Source of the DNA: DASSSQ01 sp963839285
GTDB taxonomy: Bacteria; Actinomycetota; Thermoleophilia; Gaiellales; Gaiellaceae
DNA: 64,000 bases
NCBI GenBank assembly: GCA_963839285.1
Contig: CAWIUN010000019.1
Span: forward strand, 1-64,000
Direction of reading: 5' to 3'
Each line of letters starts with the position of its first letter. The first letter of the stretch is position 1. Positions 43,253 through 53,332 of this stretch are shown one piece after another. A program made the translations under genes and the position numbers. Under the pieces are notes generated by a model. The model did not search any database and was not told the origin of the DNA. It saw only the letters and a program-made list of their open reading frames with translations.

Positions 43253-44456
43253 GCACCACCTCCGCGATGTCGGTTCGATGGCGGGCGCCGGCGAACCCGA
43301 TCGACCCGACGCCCGCGTAGGCGCGCTCCCGCGCCGCCGCGAGGTCGGGCCCGACGCCCGTGACGTTGAGCACGCGGCCGCCGTTCGTGACCAGCCGGCC
43401 TTCGTAGAGCGCCGTGCCCGCGTGGAAGACGAGCGCGCCCGCGGCCTCCGCCGCCTCGATGCCGGTGATCGGCGTCCCGCGGTCGCCGGCGGCCGGGTAG
43501 CCGCCCGCGGCGATCGTGACCGTGACGGCGGCGTCGTCGCCGGCGGCGAGCTCGGTCTCGCGCAGGTCGCCGGTCGCGGCCGCCCAGAGCGCCGTCAGCA
43601 GGTCGCCCTCGAGCCGCGGCAGGATCGACTGCGTCTCGGGATCGCCGAAGCGGCAGTTGAACTCGAGCACCTTCGGCCCGTCGGCGGTCAGCATCAGGCC
43701 GGCGTAGAGCAGCCCGACGAAGGGGCTGCCGCGCTCCGCGAGCTCCGCCAGCACCGGCTCGTGCACCTGCTCGACGAGCGCCTGCGCCTCGGCCGCGCCG
43801 ACCCCGGGCACGGGCGAGAAGGAGCCCATGCCGCCCGTGTTCGGCCCGCGGTCGCCGTCCTCGAGCCGCTTGTAGTCCTGGGCCGGGGCGAGCGGCACGG
43901 CCCGGCTGCCGTCGCAGAGCGCGAAGACCGAGAGCTCGTCTCCCTCGAGCAGCTCTTCGATCACGTACGGCCCGCCGAGCGCGGCGACCGCCCGCAGCCC
44001 TGCGTCGAGCTCCTCGGCGGTCGTGCAGACGAAGACGCCCTTGCCGGCGGCGAGCCCGTCGGCCTTGAGCACGCAGGGCACGCGTGCGACCGCGAGCGTC
44101 TCCGCGGTCGGGACGCCGGTCGAGCGCAGCACCTCCTTCGCGAAGAGCTTCGACCCCTCGATCGCGGCTGCGTCGCGGCCGGGGCCGAAGACCGCGATCC
44201 CGGCACGCCGGAGCAGGTCGGCGACGCCGAGGACGAGCGGCCCCTCCGGCCCGACGACGACGAGGTCGATCCGCGTCTCCTGGCAGAGCGCGAGCAGGCC
44301 CTCGCCGTCCTCCGCCCGGACGAGATGGCAGTCCCCGAGCCGCGCGATCCCCGGGTTGCCCGGCGCCGCGTGCAGCTCGCTCAGGCGCGGGCTCGACGCG
44401 AGGCTCCGGGCGAGTGCGTGCTCGCGCCCGCCGGAGCCGACCAGGAGGACCTTCAC
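43245..44456 (-). CDS. purD: phosphoribosylamine-glycine ligase
   Basis: A 403-residue ATP-grasp ligase. VKVLLVGSGGREHALARSLA is the N domain; LVVVGPEGPLVLGVADLLRR, SKLFAKEVLRSTGVPTAETL, VIEELLEGDELSVFALCDGS and RGPNTGGMGSFSPVPG follow. The ATP-grasp acid is in LEFNCRFGDPETQ. GTG 44456, seven bases after TAGACT, so leaderless. It is divergent from the AEC transporter gene. Confidence 0.95.
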   Translation of the reverse strand: MKVLLVGSGGREHALARSLASSPRLSELHAAPGNPGIARLGDCHLVRAEDGEGLLALCQETRIDLVVVGPEGPLVLGVADLLRRAGIAVFGPGRDAAAIEGSKLFAKEVLRSTGVPTAETLAVARVPCVLKADGLAAGKGVFVCTTAEELDAGLRAVAALGGPYVIEELLEGDELSVFALCDGSRAVPLAPAQDYKRLEDGDRGPNTGGMGSFSPVPGVGAAEAQALVEQVHEPVLAELAERGSPFVGLLYAGLMLTADGPKVLEFNCRFGDPETQSILPRLEGDLLTALWAAATGDLRETELAAGDDAAVTVTIAAGGYPAAGDRGTPITGIEAAEAAGALVFHAGTALYEGRLVTNGGRVLNVTGVGPDLAAARERAYAGVGSIGFAGARHRTDIAEVVHA

Positions 44457-44463
44457 CCGCGCG

Positions 44464-44507
44464 AGTCTACTCGGCGCTGCGGCGGGATCCCGCGGCGCGG
44501 CTACGCT
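44464..44507. promoter_or_regulatory. divergent leaderless promoters of purD and the AEC gene
   Basis: Minus-strand TAGACT (44464-44469) serves purD at seven bases. Plus-strand TACGCT (44502-44507) serves the AEC gene at six. Confidence 0.55.
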
Positions 44508-44513
44508 GGGCGG

Positions 44514-45418
44514 GTGACGCTCCCGCTGCTCCTGCTCTCGCTCCTCGCCGGCCTCGCCCTGCAGCGGCTCGCCGCCGGCACGGCGGTCCGGAACGCCGTC
44601 TGGGGCGTCTTCTTCTGGGCCGTCTCGCCGGCGCTCGTGCTCGTCACCTTCCTGGAGCTCCAGCTCGGCCGCCGCATCCTGCTCGCGCTCGCCGCCGCGG
44701 TGCTCGCGACCTGGCTCGTCGTGGCGGCGGGCTACGTCTACGCCCGGCTCGTCGCCCGCGAGCGGGACGAGCGCGGCGCGCTGATGCTCGCGGCGGGCTG
44801 GGCCAACACCGGCTACGTCGGCTACCCGCTCGCGCTGCTCGCGTTCGGCCCGCACGGGCTCGCGCTCGCCGTCCTCTACGACCGGCTGGCGTGGCTCGTC
44901 CCGGCGAGCTCGATCTCGGTCACCGTCGGCAGGCTCTTCGGCCGCCGCGCGACCGCCGAGCCCGACGGCCCGGTCGCGGCTCCGCGCCCTGCTCCTGAAT
45001 CCGCCGCTGCTCGCGCTCGTCGCGGCGCTCGTGCTGCGCTCGCGCGGGGTCGAGCTGCCGGCGGCGGCGACCGATCCGCGACGTCTCCGCGGCGCTCGTC
45101 GGGCCGTTCGGGTTCCTGCTGCTCGGGCTCTCGCTCTCCTTCGAGCCCGTCGTCCACGCGGCCGACGAGGTGCGGCGCGCGCTCGGGGCGCTCGCGATCC
45201 GCTTCGCCGGCGGGCCGCTGGCGCTGCTCGCGACCGGCTCCCTGCTCGGCGCGCAGGTGCCGCACGTCTGGTTCATGCTCGCGGCGATGCCGCCCGCCTT
45301 CAACATCCTCGTCGTCGCCCGGGTCTACGACGTCAGGCCGGCGCTGGCGCGGCTGCTCGTCGTCGGCGCGACCCTGCCGGCGGTCGCCGTCGTCGCGCTC
45401 GTCTCGGCGCTCCACTAG
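44514..45418 (+). CDS. AEC-family (auxin efflux carrier) transporter, two apparent frameshifts
   Basis: About 300 residues and ten helices: TLPLLLLSLLAGLALQRLA, LMLAAGWANTGYVGYPLAL (the NTGYVGYP signature) and, after the two shifts, LVGPFGFLLLGLSLSFEPVV and AAMPPAFNILVVARVYDV (P-x-x-x-N crossing motif). The first extra base fits the CCCGG before 44980, the second lies near 45075; the total length is two over a multiple of three. Substrate unknown, typically malonate, malate or similar. Confidence 0.82.
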
Positions 45419-45427
45419 CCTCCGCGC

Positions 45428-46210
45428 ATGGGTGAGGCGCCGCCGCCGTACGCGACCGCCCGGGTCGACGTCCTGCGCGTCCCGGGCGGCGAGGAGCGGG
45501 ACGTCGTCGCGGTCGAGGAGCCGCTCGAGATCCGGATCGGCGGCCGGCCCGTGGCGGTGACGATGCGGACGCCGGGCCACGACGAGGAGCTGGCGCTCGG
45601 CTTCTGCCTCTCGGAGGGGCTCGAGCCGCGAACGGCCCGGCTTCCCGACGACCTGGCGGCGAACACGGTCGAGGTCGACGCGCCCGGCTTCGACCCCGGG
45701 CGGCTGCAGCGCAGCTTCTACACGACCTCGTCGTGCGGCGTCTGCGGCAAGGGCGCGCTCGAGGCGGTCGCCGTCGAGTCGGAGCGGGTCGAGGCCGACC
45801 TGCGCGTGCCGGCCGCGCTCGTGGCGGGCCTGCCCGAGCGGCTCCGCGAGGCGCAGGCGGGGTTCGCGGCGACCGGCGGCCTGCACGCGACGGGGCTGTT
45901 CGCCCGCGACGGCCGCCTGCTCTGCCTGCGCGAGGACGTCGGCCGCCACAACGCGATGGACAAGGTCGTCGGCTGGGCGTTCGGGGCGGGGCTGCTGCCG
46001 CTCGGGGACGCGATCCTCTGCGTCAGCGGCAGGCTCTCGTTCGAGCTCGTCCAGAAGGCGGCCGTCGCCGGCTGCCCGCTGCTCGTCGCCGTCGGCGCGC
46101 CGTCGAGCCTCGCCGTCGACCTGGCGCGCGACCGGGGAGTCACCCTCTGCGGCTTCGTCCGCGGCGGCCGCGTCAACGTCTACTCGGAGCCGTGGCGGAT
46201 CGAGGGCTGA
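45428..46210 (+). CDS. fdhD: formate dehydrogenase accessory sulfurtransferase
   Basis: A 260-residue FdhD protein that delivers sulfur to the Mo/W cofactor. EEPLEIRIGGRPVAVTMRTP, GHDEELALGFCLSEGL, SFYTTSSCGVCGKGALEAV (the CxxC active site), REDVGRHNAMDKVVGWAF and SGRLSFELVQKAAVAGCPLL. No formate dehydrogenase is present in the window. It overlaps mobA by 19 bases. Confidence 0.94.
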   Translation: MGEAPPPYATARVDVLRVPGGEERDVVAVEEPLEIRIGGRPVAVTMRTPGHDEELALGFCLSEGLEPRTARLPDDLAANTVEVDAPGFDPGRLQRSFYTTSSCGVCGKGALEAVAVESERVEADLRVPAALVAGLPERLREAQAGFAATGGLHATGLFARDGRLLCLREDVGRHNAMDKVVGWAFGAGLLPLGDAILCVSGRLSFELVQKAAVAGCPLLVAVGAPSSLAVDLARDRGVTLCGFVRGGRVNVYSEPWRIEG

Positions 46211-46801
46211 CCGGCGTCCTGCTCGTCGGCGGGGCGAGCCGGCGCTTCGGCAGCGCGAAGGCCCTCGCCCTGCTTCGACGGCGAGACGCTGGCCGAGCGC
46301 GGCTGGCGCCTGCTCGGCGAGGCCTGCGACGAGCGGCTCGCGGTCGGGAAGGCGGCGGACGGGCTGGCGCTTCCCTTCCCGCTGCTCGACGACGGCACCG
46401 ACGTGCGCCACCCGGCGGCCGGCATCGTCGCCGCCCTGCGCGCGGCCGCGCACGAGGTCTGCGTCGTCCTTCCCGTCGACTGCCCGCTGATGACGCCGCT
46501 GGCGCTGCGCGCGCTCGGGGAGGCCTGCGCCGACGCGTCCCGCCCGGCCGGAGACGCGGGGCCGATCCCGGGAGCCTTCCGGCGCACCGTCCTGCCCGTC
46601 CTCGAGCGCTGCCTCGCAGAGCAGGCATCGATCGGCAGGGCCCTGGCCGGCTGCGACGTGCGGCTCGTCCCGCTCGACCCGCTGCTCTACGCCGACGCCG
46701 ACACCGCGGCGGAGCTCGCCGCGCTGGCGGCCGAGCGCCCGGACGGAGCGACGCCGCCTTCCCGTTCCCCACCCTCCCGAGGGGGACCGCCTCCAGGGTA
46801 G
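46192..46801 (+). CDS. mobA: molybdenum cofactor guanylyltransferase, one apparent frameshift
   Basis: About 202 residues. TGVLLVGGASRRFGSAKALA is the nucleotide-binding start (LxGG-x-S-x-R-x-G); CVVLPVDCPLMTPLALRALG the Asp-metal site. The frame changes near 46272, where one extra base separates the halves. GTG 46192 overlaps fdhD, so the two are coupled. The last 25 residues are Pro/Gly/Ser-rich and coincide with a minus-strand promoter, so the natural stop is uncertain. Confidence 0.82.
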
Positions 46802-46839
46802 GCGGCCGCGGCGCACGCAGGTGTGCCGACTTCGTGCCG
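46795..46839 (-). promoter_or_regulatory. tandem CGGCACA box plus -10 (copy 3)
   Basis: On the minus strand CGGCACG (from 46839), CGGCACA (from 46828), 22 bases and TACCCT (46800-46795), the same spacing as the other two copies. Transcription would run antisense to mobA; no coding gene is evident, so an RNA product is possible. Confidence 0.5.
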
Positions 46840-46908
46840 ATTTCGCGGACGTCCGCGGCAGGCCGCGTGCGGGTCGCTGCGACCCGAACGAGGCCCGTCG
46901 ACGGGCGC

Positions 46909-47320
46909 TCAGCCGAGCGGCGCGCCCGCGCCGCGGGCGATCACCTGCTCGCGGCCGGCGCCGATGCCGATCAGCGCCACCTCGACGTCGAGCTCCCGCT
47001 CGACGAACGCGACGTAGGCCTCCGCGGCGGGCGGCAGCTCGCCGCCGTCGAGGTCGGACTGCTAGCCGGCCAGCGTCTCGTAGACGGGACGGCAGTGGTA
47101 GAAGTCGCTCTGGTGCGCGGGGAACTCGTCGGTCTCGGAGCCGTCGGGCAGGGCGTAGAGGACGCAGACCGGACCTCGGCGATCGGCGAGAGCACATCGA
47201 GCTCGTCAGCGCCAGGCGGGTGATGCCGTTCAGACCGACGGCGTAGCGCAGCGCGACCAGGTCGAGCCAGCCGGAGAGGAGGTCGCGGCCGATGTACGGG
47301 CCGTATGCCTGCACCAGGGC
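46909..47320 (-). pseudogene. duplicate 3' third of purA, decayed
   Basis: It corresponds to 48461-48875 of intact purA, clearly alignable over about 410 bases including the stop codon. The copy has an in-frame stop (TAG, near 47062), a one-base loss after the NGITRLALT-encoding stretch and a missing segment near 47170. It is a non-functional remnant, separated from true purA by a 1.1-kb insert. Confidence 0.8.
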
Positions 47321-47445
47321 CTCAACTGAGCGAGGCTCGGTACGCCGGTCCTCGAAGACGCCGGCGCTGCCTTCGCGGCGAGACGTTCGGAGAGCGGTGC
47401 ACGGGGCTTCGGCTTCGGCGGCTCATACACTGTGAGCGCGCGGCC

Positions 47446-48292
47446 GTGGTCACGATCTTCGCCGATACCGAAGCCGTTCCTGAGGACGCATCGGCATCCT
47501 CCAACGGAACGCGCTGCGAAGCTGGCGGCGACTCGAGGGCGACTGGCAGATCGTGCTCTGCGGCGACGGCCCGGAGAATTGCCGCGGCCGCGGCCGATTT
47601 CGGCGCCGATCACGTCGGCGGCATCTCGAGGAACCGTTACGGGACCCCTCGTCAACTCCGCGTTCGAGATCGTCCAGCGCGAAGCGGCTCGCCACGACCT
47701 CATCTGCTACGCGAATGCCGATCTCCTCTTCTTCCAGGATTTCGCCCGAGCGGTGACGGTGGTCGCGGGCGAGACGGCAGCATTCATGGCGGTCGGGCAG
47801 ACCCTCAACCTCCGGGTCAGCCGGGACCTTGCCGATGTGGACTGGGAGAGCCTTCGTGAGCTGACCGCTGCGGAGGGAGTGCCGCGCGGCGACGAGTGGA
47901 TCGACTACTTCGTCTTCCGCCGGGGTCAACTCGGGCCTTTGCCGCCGTTCGCGGTCGGTCGTCCCGGATGGGACAATTGGATGATCTGGAGGGCCCGCAA
48001 GCTTCGGCTCCCGCTCGTGGACATGTCTCACTCGGTCGTCGTCGCCCATCAGGACCACGGGTACGCCCACGTGCGCGGCTGCCAGGGGACCGAGTGGGAC
48101 GGCCCGGAAGGCGACGCGAATCGTGGCCTGACGCGGGTTGGACAGGCGCTCACCCTCGAGTGTGCGACGCACAGGCTCGAGCACGGGCTCGTCGTGCGTC
48201 AGCGCGCGACCGTGCTCGAGCGTGTCAAGACGGAGCTGTCCTGCACGCCGCTACCGCGTCGTCTTCTCCGCAGGCTGGACCGCGGTGAGTGA
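47446..48292 (+). pseudogene. glycosyltransferase-like gene with three frame changes
   Basis: A protein of about 282 residues can be assembled from three frames: VVTIFADTEAVPE; GRIGILQRNALRSWRRLEGD and WQIVLCGDGPE; IAAAAADFGADHVGGISRNR; then LVNSAFEIVQREAARHDLIC, YANADLLFFQDFARAV (a D-x-D-like NAD site) and onward to a normal stop. This looks like a GT-A-type transferase, with the NxDLL acid. Shifts lie near 47484, 47579 and 47647, of both signs. A TACACT box stands 14 bases upstream. Lower GC than neighbours. Confidence 0.55.
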
Positions 48293-48460
48293 CGAATGCC
48301 TGCGGCGCTGGCGCGTCGGCGTCGTCTGCTCGTCCCTTCACTCTGGCATCACGCTTGACGGGCGGTTCTGGCCCGCATCGCCTCTCGTCGGCGAGACCGC
48401 GATGCAATCGTGAGCCACCCCTTGCCGGGATACCCGGGCGGCGCTCGGCCGAACGGGCGC

Positions 48461-49741
<1,281 letters not shown>

Positions 49742-49863
49742 CCCGGGGAGTCTGCCTGACCCGCCGGTCGGCCGCCCCGGCAGCTCTCAGCAAACGCTTA
49801 GGCTCATCTCATCGGCCTCTCACGGCGCCCGGCTACCGTCGGGTGCAGAAAGGAGGTCACCCC

Positions 49864-50019
49864 ATGAGAAACCACCGTCACCGCACCGTTCCCGCCTCGC
49901 GCGCCGAGTCCGCCGCCGCCGGCGGCCGCTGGCAGCGGCGCGGCCCGCTCGGCCGCCTCGTCCGGCTCGAGCCCGATGCCGCCCGCTCGCTCGAGCGCGA
50001 CTACCGGCGCGCCGCGTAG
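49864..50019 (+). CDS. 51-residue Arg-rich protein
   Basis: A near-perfect ribosome binding site (AAAGGAGGTC) lies before ATG 49864. The protein reads MRNHRHRTVPASRAESAAAG and GRLVRLEPDAARSLERDYRR. Very basic, no cysteines; it may bind nucleic acid or be a nonspecific small protein. It ends 19 bases into the convergent histidine kinase gene. Confidence 0.5.
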   Translation: MRNHRHRTVPASRAESAAAGGRWQRRGPLGRLVRLEPDAARSLERDYRRAA

Positions 50020-51080
50020 TCCGGCGCGCCGGCCGGCTCGGCCGCGAAGCCGGGCAGCACGAGCGTGAAGCGGGCGCCGGCCTCGCCGTTGGCGACCCGG
50101 CAGCCGCCGCCGTGCCGCCCGGCGATCGCCGCCACGATCGAGAGCCCGAGCCCGACCCCGCCGCGGCTCCTCGTCCGCGCCTCGTCCGCGCGCGCGAAGC
50201 GGTCGAAGATGCGCTCGAGCGCGTCGGCCGGGACTCCCGGGCCCGTGTCGGCGACCTCGATCGAGAGCGTCCGGCCCTCGGCCGCGGCGCTCAGCTCGAT
50301 CCCGTCGCCGTCCCCGGTGTGCTGGACCGCGTTCTCGAGCAGCGCGTCGAGGGCGATCCGGATCGCGTCGGGATCGGCATGGAGGACGCCGTCCGGGACG
50401 GAGCCGAGCCGCCAGACGCGCGGCACCGCGCCCGACCAGCGGACGAAGACGTCGGCGAGGAAGTCCTCGACCGCGATCGCCTCCGCCGCGATGAAGTCCG
50501 GCCGGTCGCTGCGCGCGAGCAGGAGCAGCCGCTCGACGATCCGCTCGACCCGGCCGAGCTCGTCGAGCGCGACGTCCACCTCCGCGGACGGCCCCTCCAG
50601 CCGCGCGAGCAGCTCGAGGTGGCCGCGCGCGATCGTCACGGGCGTCCGCAGCTCGTGCGAGACGTCGTGCAGGAACGACTCCTGGCCCTCGAGCAGTCGC
50701 GCGCGCTCGTCCGCCAGGCCCTCGGCGATCCGCAGTGCCTGCTGGCGCCGGCGCGCGTGCCACATCATCGCCAGGAACATCGTCGACATCAGCGGCACCT
50801 CGGTCAGCTCGCCCCATTCCTGCGTCCCGTGCGAGACGTCCCGGAGGATCAGGCCGCCGGTGACGACGACGACCCCGCCGAGGACGCCGAGCGTCGGCGC
50901 GTCCGCCCAGATCCGCAGGCCGTAGACGATCGTCAGGCTGACCCAGATGAAGTGGAAGGGGATCGTCTCCCAGCTCTCCCACTCGAGCATGGCGACGACG
51001 TTGCCCGCCGCGAACGCGAGCCAGGCCGCCTCGGGCCAGCGGGCCCGGACGCTGCTAGGCGGCCAGGCGGTAGCCGACAT
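50001..51080 (-). CDS. sensor histidine kinase
   Basis: 359 residues. About three N-terminal helices (AAWLAFAAGNVVAMLEW, PFHFIWVSLTIVYGLRIWA, LGVLGGVVVVTGGLIL) without a large outside loop, so the signal is likely membrane-internal. A coiled coil leads to SFLHDVSHELRTPVTIARGH (phospho-His), DALLENAVQHTGDGDG (N box), VADTGPGVP (G1) and GGVGLGLSIVAAIAG (G2). Paired with the overlapping response regulator. Confidence 0.92.
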   Translation of the reverse strand: MSATAWPPSSVRARWPEAAWLAFAAGNVVAMLEWESWETIPFHFIWVSLTIVYGLRIWADAPTLGVLGGVVVVTGGLILRDVSHGTQEWGELTEVPLMSTMFLAMMWHARRRQQALRIAEGLADERARLLEGQESFLHDVSHELRTPVTIARGHLELLARLEGPSAEVDVALDELGRVERIVERLLLLARSDRPDFIAAEAIAVEDFLADVFVRWSGAVPRVWRLGSVPDGVLHADPDAIRIALDALLENAVQHTGDGDGIELSAAAEGRTLSIEVADTGPGVPADALERIFDRFARADEARTRSRGGVGLGLSIVAAIAGRHGGGCRVANGEAGARFTLVLPGFAAEPAGAPDYAARR

Positions 51081-51717
51081 GCCGTACCGTCTCGATCGGT
51101 GCGCCCGGCCCGAGCTTCTTGCGCAGCCGCCCGACGCACACCTCGACCACGTTCGAGCCCGGGTCGAACTGGTAGCCCCAGACCTCGCTGAGGATGCTCT
51201 CGCGGCTGACCGCCTCGCCCGCGTGCAGGACGAGGTGGTGGAGCAGCCGGAACTCGCGGTCGGTCAGCGGCACCGCCGCCTCGCCGACCCGGACCTGCCG
51301 CCGCGGGACGTCGAGCGTCAGCGAGCCCGCGAGCAGCACATGACCCTCGCCGGCGTCGAGCGGCCGCCGCAGGCGGGCGCGGATCCGGGCGACGAGCTCG
51401 TCGAACGAGAACGGCTTCGTCACGTAGTCGTGGGCGCCGAGCCCGAACGCGCGCAGCTTCGTCGGCATGTCGGCGCGCGCCGACACGACGACGACCGGCA
51501 GGTCGGGGCGCTGCCGCTGCAGCTCGCGCAGCAGCGAGAGCCCGTCGAGCCGCGGCAGCAGGAGGTCGAGGACGAGCAGGTCGTACGTGCGCTCGAGCGC
51601 GAGCCGCAGACCCTCGACGCCGTCGCGGGCGGCGTGGACCGTGAACCCCTCCGCCTCGAGGCCCCGGCTGAGGAACGCCAGGATACGAGGCTCGTCCTCG
51701 ATCACCAGGATCCGCAT
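51055..51717 (-). CDS. OmpR-family response regulator
   Basis: 220 residues. MRILVIEDEPRILAFLSRGL opens the receiver; phospho-Asp in DLLVLDLLLPRLDGLSLL, Lys in VTKPFSFDELVARIRARL. The DNA-binding winged helix has PLTDREFRLLHHLVLHAGEA and SNVVEVCVGRLRKKLGPG. It is divergent from ccoN with three TGACA sites between, so it is the likely regulator of the oxidase operon and of itself. Overlaps the kinase gene by 26 bases. Confidence 0.93.
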   Translation of the reverse strand: MRILVIEDEPRILAFLSRGLEAEGFTVHAARDGVEGLRLALERTYDLLVLDLLLPRLDGLSLLRELQRQRPDLPVVVVSARADMPTKLRAFGLGAHDYVTKPFSFDELVARIRARLRRPLDAGEGHVLLAGSLTLDVPRRQVRVGEAAVPLTDREFRLLHHLVLHAGEAVSRESILSEVWGYQFDPGSNVVEVCVGRLRKKLGPGAPIETVRHVGYRLAA

Positions 51718-51740
51718 GCAACGGCGGACGATACGCCTGC

Positions 51741-51767
51741 TGACACGAACCTGACAAGCGCATGACA
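51741..51767. promoter_or_regulatory. three TGACA sites at 11-bp spacing
   Basis: TGACA at 51741, 51752 and 51763. The last forms part of an ATGAC/GTCAT inverted repeat. They lie between the response regulator and ccoN, the typical OmpR-type arrangement. Confidence 0.6.
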
Positions 51768-51802
51768 CTTTCGTCATTTGCGCCCACGGAGCGGACTCCG
51801 AT

Positions 51803-53329
51803 GTGTTTGCTACCGCCGTGGCGGAGGAGCAGGCTCCCGGGGCGGCGGTCCTGGCGGCGCCCGAGCGCAGGCTCGGTGTCCGTGGGCGTACGCGGATGCC
51901 GTTCCCGGACGGCGCGGCGCTGCACTGGATCCTCTCCTCGATCTTCTGGCTGACGGTCGTCGACCTCTTCGGCCTCGTGCTCGCGATCGAGTTCGTGACG
52001 CCCGAGGCCTTCAGCCACTTCTCGTGGCTGGCGTTCAGCCGGATCCGGCCGTCGCACGTCAACGGCGTCATCCTCGCCTGGCTCTCGATGATGTACTTCG
52101 GCGCGCTCTTCTACATGCTGCCGCGGCTCACCGGCACGCGCGGGATGTGGAGCGAGCGGCTCGGGATCTGGTGCGCCTGGGCCTGGAACCTGATGTTCCT
52201 CGGCGGCATCATCGGCCTGCTGACCGGCCACAGCCAGGGCCGCGAGTACGCGGAGTTCGTCTTCCCGGTCGACATCGCGCTGCTCGTGATCTGGCTCGCG
52301 AACATCGTCAACATCCTCGCGACGGTCCGGCTGCGGACGATCAAGTCGATCTACGTCTCCGTCTGGTTCTTCATCGCGAGCCCGATCTGGCTCGCCGTCG
52401 ACTACGCGATCGGCAACGTGATCTGGAGGCCCGGCCACGTGCTCGGGGCGCCCTCCGGCGCGCTCGCGAACAGCCTCGCCGACGCGATCCTGAACTGGTG
52501 GTACGCGCACAACCTGTTCGGCCTCTGGCTGACGCCGATGCTGATCGCGCTCACCTACTACATCGTCCCGCGCGTCACGAACACGCCGCTCTACAGCTAC
52601 TCGCTGTCGCTCGTCAGCTTCTGGGGGATGGCCTTCTTCTACACGGGCGTCGGCGACCACCACATCCTGCAGTCGCCGACCCCCTCCTGGCTGAAGACGA
52701 TCGCCGAGGTCTCGTCCGTCTCGCTGCTGATCCCCGTCTTCGCCTTCACGATCAACATCATGGGCACGATGAAGGGCAACTGGGACAAGTTCTTCACGAA
52801 CTTGCCCATGCGGTTCACCATGACCGCGTTCTTCTTCTACTTCCTCGTCAACATCCAGGGCGCGTTCGAGGCGCTGCAGCCGTTCAACCGGCTGACCCAC
52901 TTCACCAACTTCGTCGTCGCGCACGCCCACCTGGCGCTGCTCGGCGCCTTCACGATCCTGGGCATGGGGGTGATCGACTACATGATCGCCCAGATCTGGG
53001 CGAAACCCCTGTTCTCGCGCAGCCTGACCGAGTGGCAGTACTGGCTCGTCACGATCGGCTTCACCGGCTTCTTCAGCGCGCTGACGCTCGCCGGCTTCCA
53101 GCAGGGCTTCTCCTGGGAGAACGGCGTGCCGGAGATCAACGTGCTTCCCGAGCTGCACGCGTACTACATCGCCCGCGCGATCTTCGGGGCGATGATCGTC
53201 CTCTCGGGGATCGTCCAGATGGTCAACATCGGCCTGACCGCGTTCGTGAACACCCACGACCGGCTGGCGCGGGAGACGGCGCGCGTGGCGCAGAGCGTCG
53301 CCCCGCCGGCGGCGAGCACCACCACCTAG
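51803..53329 (+). CDS. ccoN: cbb3-type cytochrome c oxidase subunit I
   Basis: 508 residues with twelve or more helices. Ligands are recognisable: RPSHVNGVILAWLSMMYFGA (low-spin heme His, about 79), WWYAHNLFGLW (CuB His and cross-linked Tyr region, about 235), TGVGDHHILQSPTPSWLK (CuB His-His, about 286) and VVAHAHLALLGAFTILG (both heme His, about 374 and 376). GTG 51803 is assumed; GTG 51818 is possible. First gene of an eight-gene operon. The oxidase reduces O2 using cytochrome c. Confidence 0.95.
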   Translation: MFATAVAEEQAPGAAVLAAPERRLGVRGRTRMPFPDGAALHWILSSIFWLTVVDLFGLVLAIEFVTPEAFSHFSWLAFSRIRPSHVNGVILAWLSMMYFGALFYMLPRLTGTRGMWSERLGIWCAWAWNLMFLGGIIGLLTGHSQGREYAEFVFPVDIALLVIWLANIVNILATVRLRTIKSIYVSVWFFIASPIWLAVDYAIGNVIWRPGHVLGAPSGALANSLADAILNWWYAHNLFGLWLTPMLIALTYYIVPRVTNTPLYSYSLSLVSFWGMAFFYTGVGDHHILQSPTPSWLKTIAEVSSVSLLIPVFAFTINIMGTMKGNWDKFFTNLPMRFTMTAFFFYFLVNIQGAFEALQPFNRLTHFTNFVVAHAHLALLGAFTILGMGVIDYMIAQIWAKPLFSRSLTEWQYWLVTIGFTGFFSALTLAGFQQGFSWENGVPEINVLPELHAYYIARAIFGAMIVLSGIVQMVNIGLTAFVNTHDRLARETARVAQSVAPPAASTTT

Positions 53330-53332
53330 CCG

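Noticed and set aside
47321..48460. Tandem duplication as the origin of the second purA end
   Set aside because: Sequences downstream of the two ends do not match, as tandem duplication would require.
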